This document shows positions 14,646 to 22,823 of a stretch of DNA of 36,734 nucleotides, piece by piece (the stretch's first letter is position 1; every line of letters starts with the position of its first letter). The stretch is from Nostoc foliaceum FACHB-393 (GTDB taxonomy: Bacteria > Cyanobacteriota > Cyanobacteriia > Cyanobacteriales > Nostocaceae). The stretch lies in NCBI RefSeq assembly GCF_014698505.1, contig NZ_JACJTD010000063.1, forward strand, positions 1-36,734. Direction: 5' to 3'. A model generated the notes under the pieces. The model searched no databases, was not told where the DNA came from, and saw only the letters and a list, made by a program, of their open reading frames with translations. The translations under genes and the position numbers were made by a program.

Positions 14646-17600
14646 TCAGTCCCTATTTACTGGTGTAAGTTCAGTGAACGACAATAAAACCACTGTATTG
14701 TTGGTTAAGTTCTGACATCTTAAGCTACTATCTAATGTTTTGCTCTGTACCAAGAAATGGTGATCATCTCCTGTGACGGTACATACAAGTCCAATCAATG
14801 TTTCAATAAGGGATTTCGGGTGATGTTGATTTGGATCTCCTAGATTATTTTGAGTATTAAAAGACATAGCTGATCCATCAGACTCTCCAAGATTTTGAAG
14901 GCGTTCGCGTCGTGCGGCACGTTTAGCTAATATGGACATCAGGTTAGACCAAATTTCAGTATCAAGTCGGTAGACTTTAATTTTTTGCCTCTCAAACCCC
15001 GGCTCAAACCTCGACCAGCGAAAAGCCGCTTTGATTCCCAACTGCGATAACATCTGATGCACAACCTGAACATCACTCATTTTGTCGCTAATGGTGAGTT
15101 TGAGATGGTGGAATATTTCTGGGGCATATTGGCGAATCTTGTCGGCGTAGGGTTTGAGGTCAGCTTTAGTCCATTCTTTGTTTGGATCTAAAAAGTCGTT
15201 TAATCCAAATGCTTCTCGCATAGAACGCCGCAGTGCTGTACCGGAAATATCCCACGGGCAAATAGCTTGATTCCAATTAGCTTGTTTCTCTAATGATTTG
15301 GCTGTTCTGTCAACTCCTAATTCGGGATAAAGTTGCGCTTCTAAGTTGAGCAGTTCCCCACGTCGTCGGCCTTCTTTGTCCCAAAGTACATGTTCTATAG
15401 TTAGCTCGTCTACGCAGTAGAAATCTTTCAGATAATATTTTCTAATTGCTAATGCATCTTCTGGTGAAACTGCTTCTTGGGATTCCAAGAGGGCAATTTC
15501 TGGGTAAGTTAAATCTGCGGCGGCTACTATGTCTTTGGCTTCAATTTGTTTGATTTCATCTTTGGCTGACTTTAGTAACAGTTTGACAGCTTTATCCGAT
15601 TCTCGATTATCAATTGTAATCTGATGTCCTTCATGTCTGAGTCGAATTAGCAGTGCATCTCTTAGATTCATCATCGAATAATTCTGCTCGGCACTAATTC
15701 GGGCATACAAATTAACATGAGGGTTTGATTGCCAATCGAAATTAGCAATACCTTCAACAATATCTGGTCTGAGGTTGGAGCGGACTAAACTAACAGTGGC
15801 ATCTGTTCTCTGTTGTAATTGTGCTTTAATTTCTAGATAATTACTGGAGCGAGAAACTTTACAGTAATTTGTCCCACGTTTGGCACACCAAACCGTGCGG
15901 TCTACGTTGTCTCGCAGTCGGGCTAAAGATTGGGACATATCAGCGTCGGTGGATGATGCCCCGGTGAAAATTCCATAGACTTTCTCGACTTGATCTGGAA
16001 TTTCTATGCTGACTCCGGTGGCGACTGTGGGAGAACAAATAATTACGTCATATAATCCTTCTGCAATCACAGCGTCAGGATTTTTTAGAAATCTTTTTTC
16101 ATCAGGATTGCCACTGGTTTCTGAGTTAACCAGCAGGATTCTAATACCAGGAATTTCTTTTTGGAGCAGTCGCGCTGTTGTCTTGCTGGTGGCTTTGCTA
16201 TCTGTGGTGACATATAGCGCCTTACCTGGCAAGATGTTTTGTGCATTTTGGATTAACTCGTTGATTACAGCTGATTTATCTTTGGCTTGAATAAATGTTA
16301 TGTGGTAGGGTTTGGGTTGATAGTCGTTGTAAATTAAGTAGATTGGATCTGGGCTTTCTCGGAGTTCCCAGATGTAATTTAGGGTTGGGTTGTTTAAATC
16401 AGCATCAGCAACAATTATTCTCCGGGCGACTCTAATTAATTCTGCAAACCTTGCTAGTAATGCGGGACGTTTCCCGTCTTTATCACAAGTACTAGAAGTT
16501 AATAAGTGACGAACAACTTGGACAATTTCATCAATCATTAAGTCACAACCAGCAAATTTTTTCGGGTCGATGGCTAGCAGCGAATCAACACAGAAACCAA
16601 TTCGGAAACTGTAAGCCGCTCCTTTGATAAAATTGCCGTTGACTTTATCTAAGTCGCCTCGGTAATCTAAATCTGCCCTGGCACATAAATTCTGTATGAG
16701 CGCTATTCTGTGACTCGGTGCTAATAATTTCGGAGAATGCGCTGTTGTTTTGGCCATAAACTTAGTTTTACCAGTGCCTTTGCCTGAGTTAATGGCAATA
16801 ATTCCTGACTCAGGTAAGTCTTTGATATCTTCGGTGGATAAGTCGGCTGTGGTCAGTTTTAATGAGGGTTCGTAAGTTAACCGATTTTCTAAGCGTTGCC
16901 ACAACTGCCAATGTGCTACTGAAAGGGCTTGGTTTAAGGCTGTTGACCACGCAGCCACGCCAGCATTTACTATCAGGTCATCAACGCCTTTACACTGTCC
17001 TTTTTGACCGTCCCAGATGGCGATATCAACTATTGAACCGGCGGCGGTCAGTAATCGGCTAAAGCGGAAAGTCGCAGCGTTAACTCGTCTCTGGGTTAGA
17101 GTATTGGTGTCTTGGTCAAAGGCTAGGATAAATTTTCTCCCCTTAACAGCAAATCGTGCTATATCTGAGATTAGGTAGGGCTTGACAGGGTTGCCTAATA
17201 AATCTTTGCTGCGGTAGCCGCCGTTAATTCCGTAAAGGGCAATGGCTACATACCCCTGTGACAACAGGCATAAGGATTTTTTACCGCCTTCTGTAATGAT
17301 GATTGGGATTTCTGGGTGGAGTTCTAGCCAGTCCCAAAAACTTTCTCCTGGTGGGGGAACTTCTACGCCGTAGCGGTTGGCTATTAAGCGTCTATTTTCT
17401 CGGTTGACGGTGGGGAGATAAGCCCGTGAGCCGTTGCCAATTGGGGTTTCGTATTTTTGATCCTTGTCTTTTTTCGTGTCAGTCCTGGGTTTACTGAGTT
17501 TGCCTTGCCAGGGGCTACCGTCTTCGTTAATAAATATTGCGGCGTGGAGTGTGGGTTTAGCTTGATGCCCAAATCTGGTATATTTCCAGTTCAGTGCATC

Positions 17601-17795
17601 GTGGATTGGGGTTGAGACATCCCCCCCAGCACTAATTTCTATGTCGGAGACGATGCGGATGTTTTCAGTGTACAGAGAAACTGCGATCGCTGAATCAGTA
17701 AGAAATTCTCGCTCAATTCGGCTGGCAAACTCGCTTAAGCTCTCTACTGGCAGTAAGTTTTGAGTGGATGGTAGAACACTTGATAGATTTTTCAA
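14646..17795 (-). CDS. Plasmid replication protein, CyRepA1-like (DUF3854 primase-helicase)
   Basis: A 1049-residue protein and the best candidate for the replication initiator. The N-terminal third carries the DUF3854/TOPRIM-like segment: IIITEGGKKSL (acidic E169) and FILAFDQDTN (D227, D229). A P-loop, SGKGTGKT, is at 337-344, followed by LMIDEIVQ (D422, E423) as Walker B and helicase-type strings such as VIICSPTVATGVSIE. The start is a TTG, chosen because AGGAG lies eight bases upstream and no nearby ATG fits. Large DUF3854 proteins of this kind are known as CyRepA1-type initiators of cyanobacterial plasmids; that identity is by recalled architecture. The C-terminal ~60 residues look variable. 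Confidence 0.82.
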   Translation of the reverse strand: MKNLSSVLPSTQNLLPVESLSEFASRIEREFLTDSAIAVSLYTENIRIVSDIEISAGGDVSTPIHDALNWKYTRFGHQAKPTLHAAIFINEDGSPWQGKLSKPRTDTKKDKDQKYETPIGNGSRAYLPTVNRENRRLIANRYGVEVPPPGESFWDWLELHPEIPIIITEGGKKSLCLLSQGYVAIALYGINGGYRSKDLLGNPVKPYLISDIARFAVKGRKFILAFDQDTNTLTQRRVNAATFRFSRLLTAAGSIVDIAIWDGQKGQCKGVDDLIVNAGVAAWSTALNQALSVAHWQLWQRLENRLTYEPSLKLTTADLSTEDIKDLPESGIIAINSGKGTGKTKFMAKTTAHSPKLLAPSHRIALIQNLCARADLDYRGDLDKVNGNFIKGAAYSFRIGFCVDSLLAIDPKKFAGCDLMIDEIVQVVRHLLTSSTCDKDGKRPALLARFAELIRVARRIIVADADLNNPTLNYIWELRESPDPIYLIYNDYQPKPYHITFIQAKDKSAVINELIQNAQNILPGKALYVTTDSKATSKTTARLLQKEIPGIRILLVNSETSGNPDEKRFLKNPDAVIAEGLYDVIICSPTVATGVSIEIPDQVEKVYGIFTGASSTDADMSQSLARLRDNVDRTVWCAKRGTNYCKVSRSSNYLEIKAQLQQRTDATVSLVRSNLRPDIVEGIANFDWQSNPHVNLYARISAEQNYSMMNLRDALLIRLRHEGHQITIDNRESDKAVKLLLKSAKDEIKQIEAKDIVAAADLTYPEIALLESQEAVSPEDALAIRKYYLKDFYCVDELTIEHVLWDKEGRRRGELLNLEAQLYPELGVDRTAKSLEKQANWNQAICPWDISGTALRRSMREAFGLNDFLDPNKEWTKADLKPYADKIRQYAPEIFHHLKLTISDKMSDVQVVHQMLSQLGIKAAFRWSRFEPGFERQKIKVYRLDTEIWSNLMSILAKRAARRERLQNLGESDGSAMSFNTQNNLGDPNQHHPKSLIETLIGLVCTVTGDDHHFLVQSKTLDSSLRCQNLTNNTVVLLSFTELTPVNRD

Positions 17796-18388
17796 TTTCT
17801 TTCTCCTGGCAAGGGTTACAGTGCCCTCGCCAAGAAAAGACTGATGTTCAACTTTTATCTACAGAACAGTTGGCGTAACTTGTGCGGTAGAGGGGAAAGA
17901 GTCAAGTAGTTTGGGTAAAGCCTTCAAATAAGTTCTTTTTTCCCTTTTAATCTGTTGGAAGTAAAGCTTATAATCAATAAAAGGCTCCACTTGATTCTTA
18001 CTCCAGTGGGGGTTTCACACTCTGTCTTTTCTGGCGGGGTGTACGCGTGGTAGGTGGTTCCAAGCACCGAAGCCACAAATTACAACAACCGAAATCAAAT
18101 GAAGAATTTGAGCCTAAGTCTGTGAGTTCGTACCTCGCAGACTTTTTGGCTTATTAGCTCAATTTCTTAACGATTTAAAACCATAAATAGAACTTAGTTG
18201 GTTGGGGTTGAGATGTTGTTTGCTTGTCAGCATATCAGTGAGTAACATTAGGCACATATTGTCATTTGGCTAACAGTCAGTAAAAAGTCAGAAATCCGTA
18301 TATAGATACCAATTAATAAATCCATCAAATCTTACTAGTTTGGCTATAGCTTGAGTGATAGGTTAGTTTCCCCTTTGCGATCGCGTCT
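17796..18388. other. Upstream region of repA; candidate origin or promoter region
   Basis: No gene seen. An imperfect 9-bp stem (TGGCAAGGG 17807-17815 with CCCTCGCCA 17824-17832) lies immediately upstream of the repA start in its 5' leader, and could control its translation. A HIP1-type site is near 18378. No obvious iterons were found here. Confidence 0.5.
17803..17807 (-). promoter_or_regulatory. Ribosome binding site deciding the TTG start of repA
   Basis: On the minus strand AGGAG precedes AAAGAAA and the TTG start codon. The right arm of the 17807-17832 stem ends at this site, so folding could hide it. Confidence 0.6.
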
Positions 18389-18544
18389 TTACTCATTTGT
18401 CTTAAGCCAATCCTTGAGTAATGTGTTTACTATTTCACCCATAGGCTTACCTTGCTTAGTACAGGCCACTTTAAATTTCAGTTTCACATCCTTGTCCACA
18501 TAGACACTTAGCTCAGTCATTCCCTCTGGAATTTTCTTAGGCAT
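18389..18544 (-). CDS. Small ribbon-helix-helix DNA-binding protein
   Basis: A 51-residue protein from the ATG at 18544 (MPKKIPEGMTEL), preceded by AGAGAG. The pattern ELSVYVDKDVKLKFKVACTKQGKPMGEIVNTLLKDWL, split over residues 11-47, is a beta-strand followed by two helices as in CopG/ParG-type repressors. A longer frame back to 18661 reads through the operator region and is unlikely. It lies upstream of repA on the same strand, about 590 bases away, and faces the large rightward operon. It probably represses its own promoter, the divergent operon, repA, or more than one of these. Confidence 0.75.
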   Translation of the reverse strand: MPKKIPEGMTELSVYVDKDVKLKFKVACTKQGKPMGEIVNTLLKDWLKTNE

Positions 18545-18553
18545 TTTCTCTCT

Positions 18554-18624
18554 TTGCGCGATATCTAGTATTCTCGCATCACCTCCGGCATCTTTGTCCA
18601 CCACGTATTGCGCGATTGCGCGAT
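18554..18624. promoter_or_regulatory. Operator-like TTGCGCGAT repeats between divergent genes
   Basis: The 9-mer TTGCGCGAT occurs at 18554-18562, 18608-18616 and 18616-18624. The last two are spaced 8 bp apart and embedded in ATTGCGCGATTGCGCGATAT. They sit just upstream of the ribbon-helix-helix gene and before the rightward operon, the usual place for the binding sites of such a repressor. Confidence 0.6.
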
Positions 18625-18830
18625 ATACGTTATGATAACAGACAAGACAGAGAAACAACAACAGCCGTTAACCAATTCGTGTCTGCCGAGTAAGGAAAAA
18701 GCTTATAAATCAATCCTTTTAGCGTGTGGACACTCCAAAGCTACCGTTAGTTGTCAATACCTGTTGATTACTTGTCAGCATTTGTTATTGACTATCAATT
18801 ACTGTTTGACCATTAATCAATAAATGAAGT

Positions 18831-19208
18831 ATGAAAACATCAAATCCCTCACGGGGACTTGATTTAGATTCCCCTGGTCTGTTTTGCTCAAGTTATGTTA
18901 CGAAATCTGAACTAGCAAAAATTCTTAACGTTGCTCGTTCAACTTTAGTCAGTTGGGACGGCATAGCTCTTTACCGCATAGATGGCTATCGGCAAGCCTA
19001 CCCAGTAAAAACTGATGGCAGTACGGATCGCTCTTGCCCATTATCCCCGTACCAAAGCTGGGTTCTGTCCCGCATTGGAAGAGTGATGGCTAATCTGCGT
19101 TCTGTCGAACGGGTAAAGAACTACATCAAAAAGTATCCCCAGGAATTCAGTCAAGCCAAGTTTCAAGCACAGTTCGCCCAAGTAATTCAAAGAGGTACAG
19201 CTGCATGA
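18831..19208 (+). CDS. Helix-turn-helix protein, first gene of the rightward operon
   Basis: A 125-residue protein. VTKSELAKILNVARSTLVSWD at about residues 23-43 is a helix-turn-helix of the MerR/excisionase-like type; the rest is helical (SWVLSRIGRVMANLRS, VKNYIKKYPQEF). Its last codon overlaps the ATG of the next gene (ATGA), showing translational coupling. It may regulate the operon or bind a DNA site used by it. Exact function unknown. Confidence 0.65.
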   Translation: MKTSNPSRGLDLDSPGLFCSSYVTKSELAKILNVARSTLVSWDGIALYRIDGYRQAYPVKTDGSTDRSCPLSPYQSWVLSRIGRVMANLRSVERVKNYIKKYPQEFSQAKFQAQFAQVIQRGTAA

Positions 19209-19813
19209 ATCCTAATTCCACCAAAACCAATAAGCCAGAAATGATTTCTATTAAAGAATCTGCCGAACGTTTGGGAGTTGCTGAAGAGATTGTCAGATTC
19301 AGCCTCCAAGAAGCTTACCCCGATGATTTTGATAGCCTCAAGGAAATAACTTTGGCAGAGTTTGAAACCCTAGCTAATACATTCAAGCAGAAGGCTCTTG
19401 AACAAAATAGGGGAGAAGAAGCTGCGTTCCCCTCTGGGGTTGCCGCAGGCATCGCTCCTTCAAGCGAGAGTCCTTTACCAATAGAACAACAGCAACAGAT
19501 TATTGATGGTACTCTCAATGCCCTTCAAGAATTTGCTGGTAATTACGTGCTGACCATTGAGAAAATCGCTTCGACTCTGGCTTATTTAAGTGGTCAAGCA
19601 GTCGTAGACAACTTTGTAGAAATTCATTCCAACACTGTCAGAGATGGCTTAGAAAGCTATTTAGACCAGTTTGCAGCCGAGTTTGTGACTGCTGCTCATT
19701 CCATCAAAGGAGTGAACGCCAAAGATTTTTTGTCCCAACGGGGAATAACCCAGAAACAGCGAACTGCTCAAAAGTCATTGCAAGAGATTCTGAACCTAGC
19801 AGCAAACCCCTAA
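19205..19813 (+). CDS. Hypothetical protein, 202 residues
   Basis: A soluble, mostly helical protein. The N-terminus, ISIKESAERLGVAEEIVRFSLQEAYPD, has a degenerate helix-turn-helix look related in style to the preceding gene. The middle is Pro/Ser/Gln-rich, then a helical C-terminal region (ALQEFAGNYVLTIEKIASTLAYL, then FAAEFVTAAHSIKG). Coupled by ATGA to the gene upstream. No catalytic motif; no family recognised. Confidence 0.65.
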   Translation: MNPNSTKTNKPEMISIKESAERLGVAEEIVRFSLQEAYPDDFDSLKEITLAEFETLANTFKQKALEQNRGEEAAFPSGVAAGIAPSSESPLPIEQQQQIIDGTLNALQEFAGNYVLTIEKIASTLAYLSGQAVVDNFVEIHSNTVRDGLESYLDQFAAEFVTAAHSIKGVNAKDFLSQRGITQKQRTAQKSLQEILNLAANP

Positions 19814-19887
19814 ATATTGCTTCAAGGATGGCATTATCCGATGCCAGATTTCTATTTCTCTTGCACTTCATTTCAAAGGAAAGAAAA

Positions 19888-20031
19888 ATGCACTTACTAA
19901 CTGAAGTTTGTTTTTATTCTGGTGTGGCTACCCTCTCCCTAATTGGTGGTGTAGCAGCAGTTATATCGCCTTTGGGAGTTGGGTTATTTACTGTGGGATT
20001 AGTAATGTATGTCAACCAAAACAGACAATGA
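19888..20031 (+). CDS. Very small membrane protein (47 residues)
   Basis: From ATG 19888 (MHLLTEVCFYSG), preceded by AAAGGA at 8 bases, which favours it over the upstream start at 19828. The peptide is almost all hydrophobic, with one long or two short membrane helices containing Gly-rich GVATLSLIGGVAAVI and GVGLFTVGLVMYV. The next frame begins inside its 3' end. Confidence 0.55.
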   Translation: MHLLTEVCFYSGVATLSLIGGVAAVISPLGVGLFTVGLVMYVNQNRQ

Positions 20032-20266
20032 ACGGCACAAATTAGAAGCTGATTATCAGTGGCTTGCTTTCAAAATCCGCCCAGTCCTTTTAATAGCTTG
20101 TATCACAATTCCTAGTTTCTTTGGAGCGTATATCTATGCAGCAAATTTTGACTGTCGAGCAAATTTTAGCAATTCTCAAAGGGAAAGAAGAGAGTTTGAG
20201 GATGTTGAGGGCAACACCAGAGTACATGAAATTGGAAGCATCAGAGCGATTCACTACGTCAAATGA
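20009..20266 (+). CDS. Possible small membrane protein overlapping its neighbours
   Basis: An 85-codon frame starting MSTKTDNERHKLE with one membrane helix at about residues 28-45 (VLLIACITIPSFFGAYIYA). Its second half overlaps, in another frame, the better-supported gene starting at 20136, and reads poorly there. If real, it is a single-pass protein with a short tail; it may instead have lost its natural stop. Confidence 0.35.
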   Translation: MSTKTDNERHKLEADYQWLAFKIRPVLLIACITIPSFFGAYIYAANFDCRANFSNSQRERREFEDVEGNTRVHEIGSIRAIHYVK

Positions 20267-20387
20267 CCTCCGCCTCGGTGATGCCATTCAAGCACTCTTC
20301 GAGATTCACGAAGCAATTTTAGATATCGAGTTTTATTCCCAAGTTGAGGAAGAAACTTATGCAACAAACAACAGCAAGAATGTGTAA
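20136..20387 (+). CDS. Small GDAIQAL-motif protein, copy 1
   Basis: An 83-residue acidic helical protein starting MQQILTVEQILA, with GGAG nine bases upstream of the ATG. It contains LRLGDAIQALFEIHEAI, closely matching LSIGDAIQALNELRF in the gene at 20698, so the two are probably divergent duplicates. Function unknown; their size and setting suggest plasmid accessory or regulatory factors. Confidence 0.55.
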   Translation: MQQILTVEQILAILKGKEESLRMLRATPEYMKLEASERFTTSNDLRLGDAIQALFEIHEAILDIEFYSQVEEETYATNNSKNV

Positions 20388-20422
20388 TCATTTGTACTCT
20401 TTTGGAGTCAATAGAGGCAGCA

Positions 20423-20689
20423 ATGAATAATATAAGCAGAGTCTATGACTCAACCCTACTCACCAACTCTAAGGTTTACCAAATCGATAGAACGCTCTAT
20501 CAGTACCTATTTAAAACAGGCACAATCCAACATCCAAAGTACCACTTTCGCCCTCTGGCTGGACAACGAAAGAAGGCTGATTTATTGCTCAATCACAAGG
20601 CTTTGACTACTCACTGTTATGAAGTGTCAAACATGAGTACGAATGCCTCTGTTATAAACCAGGAATCACTGCAATTATCAATTTTTTGA
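20423..20689 (+). CDS. Hypothetical small protein, 88 residues
   Basis: From ATG 20423 (MNNISRVYDSTLL), with AGAGG six bases upstream; a TTG at 20402 is less likely. Contains QIDRTLYQYLFKTGTIQHPKYHF, basic and possibly DNA-binding, and no membrane segment. It lies in the operon between the two GDAIQAL genes. No family recognised. Confidence 0.5.
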   Translation: MNNISRVYDSTLLTNSKVYQIDRTLYQYLFKTGTIQHPKYHFRPLAGQRKKADLLLNHKALTTHCYEVSNMSTNASVINQESLQLSIF

Positions 20690-20697
20690 GGTGAATT

Positions 20698-20904
20698 ATG
20701 AATACTCAACCACTACCAGAATTGATTGCACAAGCCCAACAATTACTAACCTTAATTAGGCAGCATCCACAGTTTAAAGCACTTGACTATCACCCAGATT
20801 TATCAATTGGGGACGCTATTCAAGCTCTTAACGAACTTCGTTTTTCAGCATTACCAAACTCTGAGTCATTGGAAATATTTAGTCTTGAGGGATTCAAGCA
20901 ATGA
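20698..20904 (+). CDS. Small GDAIQAL-motif protein, copy 2
   Basis: A 68-residue helical protein starting MNTQPLPELIAQA, with GAGGTG before the ATG. It shares the GDAIQAL motif and its position late in the chain with the protein at 20136. Its stop overlaps the next ATG (ATGA). Confidence 0.6.
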   Translation: MNTQPLPELIAQAQQLLTLIRQHPQFKALDYHPDLSIGDAIQALNELRFSALPNSESLEIFSLEGFKQ

Positions 20905-21164
20905 AGAAAGTGATTGACTCGATTGATACCGCATTACACGCAAGCGCAATTGCACTTCTCTTGACAGCAGGATTATTCGGCAGCGCAGCATTGATTTGTC
21001 ACGGCTTGAGCATAATGGCAACAAATTCTGCCCAAAATACCTTGATGAGTCGTGTCAATTGGGCAAAGCAGAGGGAATTCAGTATCGGAGGAATCTTTGT
21101 ATGTGGGGGTGGTTTCTTAGCGAGTGCATTAACTAGAGCCGCTTTCTCTGGTCATGAGGAATAG
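20901..21164 (+). CDS. Small two-helix membrane protein
   Basis: An 87-residue protein with membrane helices at about 14-36 (ASAIALLLTAGLFGSAALICHGL) and about 62-80 (GGIFVCGGGFLASALTRAAF), joined by a short polar segment. Coupled by ATGA to the preceding gene. It could be a subunit around the membrane ATPase at the operon's end, but this is inferred only from location. Confidence 0.65.
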   Translation: MKKVIDSIDTALHASAIALLLTAGLFGSAALICHGLSIMATNSAQNTLMSRVNWAKQREFSIGGIFVCGGGFLASALTRAAFSGHEE

Positions 21165-21249
21165 GGGACGAGCGATCGCATGGACTGCGAATCTTGGCGA
21201 TCGCCCTACTCGCATCTACGCATCATAGATACACAAGGATTTTACCAAG

Positions 21250-21420
21250 ATGAGCAAATATTATCTGTGTGAAGCAGAGAATACGGATCAGGGGGTCAGC
21301 AAGGTAACACCCTACGAAAAACCAGAAGACGCATTGACAGCCGCATCTAATAGTCAAGCCGCAGTGCATTTCATTTCTACTGTTAACCCTCTGGCAGAAG
21401 AGGAGGATGAACAGCAATGA
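21250..21420 (+). CDS. Small acidic protein (56 residues)
   Basis: Starts MSKYYLCEAENTDQG and ends PLAEEEDEQQ; AAGGA lies 12 bases before the ATG. The stop TGA overlaps the start of the next gene (ATGA), the same coupling seen through this operon, which supports it despite its size. Function unknown. Confidence 0.6.
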   Translation: MSKYYLCEAENTDQGVSKVTPYEKPEDALTAASNSQAAVHFISTVNPLAEEEDEQQ

Positions 21421-22088
21421 CTCGGAATTATGGAACAGCCAAGTTAAAAAACCATATCCCCAACAATGCCCCCGGTACACTCGGCGCAATGGGCAAACTG
21501 TTTGATGTATCGGCAGAAGATTTTAACAAAGCAGTTCTGGGCGACCAAACCGTAATCACCAAAATTGCAGACATGGCGCGACTGTCTGACACTGCAAAAG
21601 CCAATTTACCCAAGGCTTTGGAGGCATACCGGGAAATCATTGAAACCACAGGCGATATAAACCAAGCCTACGCTGAACTGGTGCAACTCACCCAGAAGCA
21701 CGGAACGCAAACCCTGAAAGCTATCAACACCAGTAAGACAGTCGAGCAGCGTTTTAAGAACGAGATGACCGAGATGCAGGCAGAACACGTCAACGCCACC
21801 ACTGCGGAGGCAACCCGTCACGCTCAACGCTCATCCTTGATTCAGATAGCGGGGGCCACAGCAGACCTCATGGCGATCGCAAAATATGAGGCTGATTTAA
21901 TCAAAGCTTCTAACAAGCTGCCTGAGACACAAGACGCAGCAGATCGCGCTTATGAAACTGCGGTAACTAGCGCACTGTGGACTAATGGCAGTGAAGCGAA
22001 AACCGACCGCATACCCAAGCCAAACTACTCGCGCACTGCTGGAATTAGTCGTGTGGGGCAGTGGTTCCGCAATTTCATGGGCATCTAA
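21417..22088 (+). CDS. Long helical protein of unknown function
   Basis: A 223-residue hydrophilic protein beginning MTRNYGTAKLKNHIPNNAPGTLGAMGKLFDVSAEDFNKAVLG, in two parts. Residues about 50-185 look like an extended helical bundle or coiled coil (VEQRFKNEMTEMQAEHVNATTAEATRHAQRS split around 105-138). No membrane segment. This shape suits a structural or scaffold protein. Fifth from last in the coupled operon; no family recognised. Confidence 0.65.
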   Translation: MTRNYGTAKLKNHIPNNAPGTLGAMGKLFDVSAEDFNKAVLGDQTVITKIADMARLSDTAKANLPKALEAYREIIETTGDINQAYAELVQLTQKHGTQTLKAINTSKTVEQRFKNEMTEMQAEHVNATTAEATRHAQRSSLIQIAGATADLMAIAKYEADLIKASNKLPETQDAADRAYETAVTSALWTNGSEAKTDRIPKPNYSRTAGISRVGQWFRNFMGI

Positions 22089-22244
22089 GCCATAAGTAAG
22101 TCGTTTGCCAGCAGACAGAAGAGAGCAGGGGAGCAGAGGTGCTCTTGTGCAGGGGGGAATGGACTTGTAACCTCTCCTCTGCCCCGAAGCCCCGAAGCCT
22201 CTTCTAGACTCTGGCTTTTTCTGTTTCACCCACGCGAGGTAAAC

Positions 22245-22823
22245 ATGAATGAAATTGATTCCCTATTATCACAGTTCCAAAATACCAGTGAACAGTCCAC
22301 ACCGTTAATGTGGGGTGAAACTACTTCAGAAAAACCGACCCCAGAGAGCGAAGACGGCTTACGCCTTGAGCAATCCATTCGTGATGTCTTCAGTAACAAA
22401 CAACTGCTAAACAAAGCACTGGCTACATTCTTGGGCGTATTTACTGCAAACACTGGAGTTAGCCTACTAACGAGTTTGGGAATTGGGGCGATCGCTTCTG
22501 GCACTTTAAGCAGCATTGTACTTGGGCTATTTTTCGCCAACACTCTCACGAAAATTCAATATGACGGCAGAATCCATATTGGTAAAGACTTCATGGTGGC
22601 GACTGCCCAAACTGCAAGTGTAGGGGCAACTCTTTGGGTGGCGTTTGACGAGTATCGAATGGTGTCTAACGCTAGTAAGACGGGTAAGACAAGGTTCTAT
22701 TCAGAAGTAAGACAGTACGAAGTTAAGCCCAGTCCCCAGACTGAAACACCTTGGCTGTTGATGGGGTTGGCAGCATTGGGAGTGTTGTTGCTTGCAGCTA
22801 TGACGAGGGGGAGAAGCCAATGA
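22245..22823 (+). CDS. Membrane protein upstream of the FtsK-like ATPase
   Basis: A 192-residue protein with GAGGT five bases before the ATG. An acidic, Ser/Thr-rich N-terminus of about 45 residues is followed by hydrophobic segments at about 57-100 (two helices, Gly-rich) and near 165-187 (WLLMGLAALGVLLLAAM), with a middle region that could sit outside or inside the cell. Its stop overlaps the ATPase start (ATGA), so the two proteins are probably made together and may interact. Confidence 0.65.
   Translation: MNEIDSLLSQFQNTSEQSTPLMWGETTSEKPTPESEDGLRLEQSIRDVFSNKQLLNKALATFLGVFTANTGVSLLTSLGIGAIASGTLSSIVLGLFFANTLTKIQYDGRIHIGKDFMVATAQTASVGATLWVAFDEYRMVSNASKTGKTRFYSEVRQYEVKPSPQTETPWLLMGLAALGVLLLAAMTRGRSQ

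Noticed and set aside
18608..18823. 71-codon rightward frame upstream of the large operon
   Set aside because: It starts within the operator repeats and ends in a Leu/Thr-rich low-complexity run.
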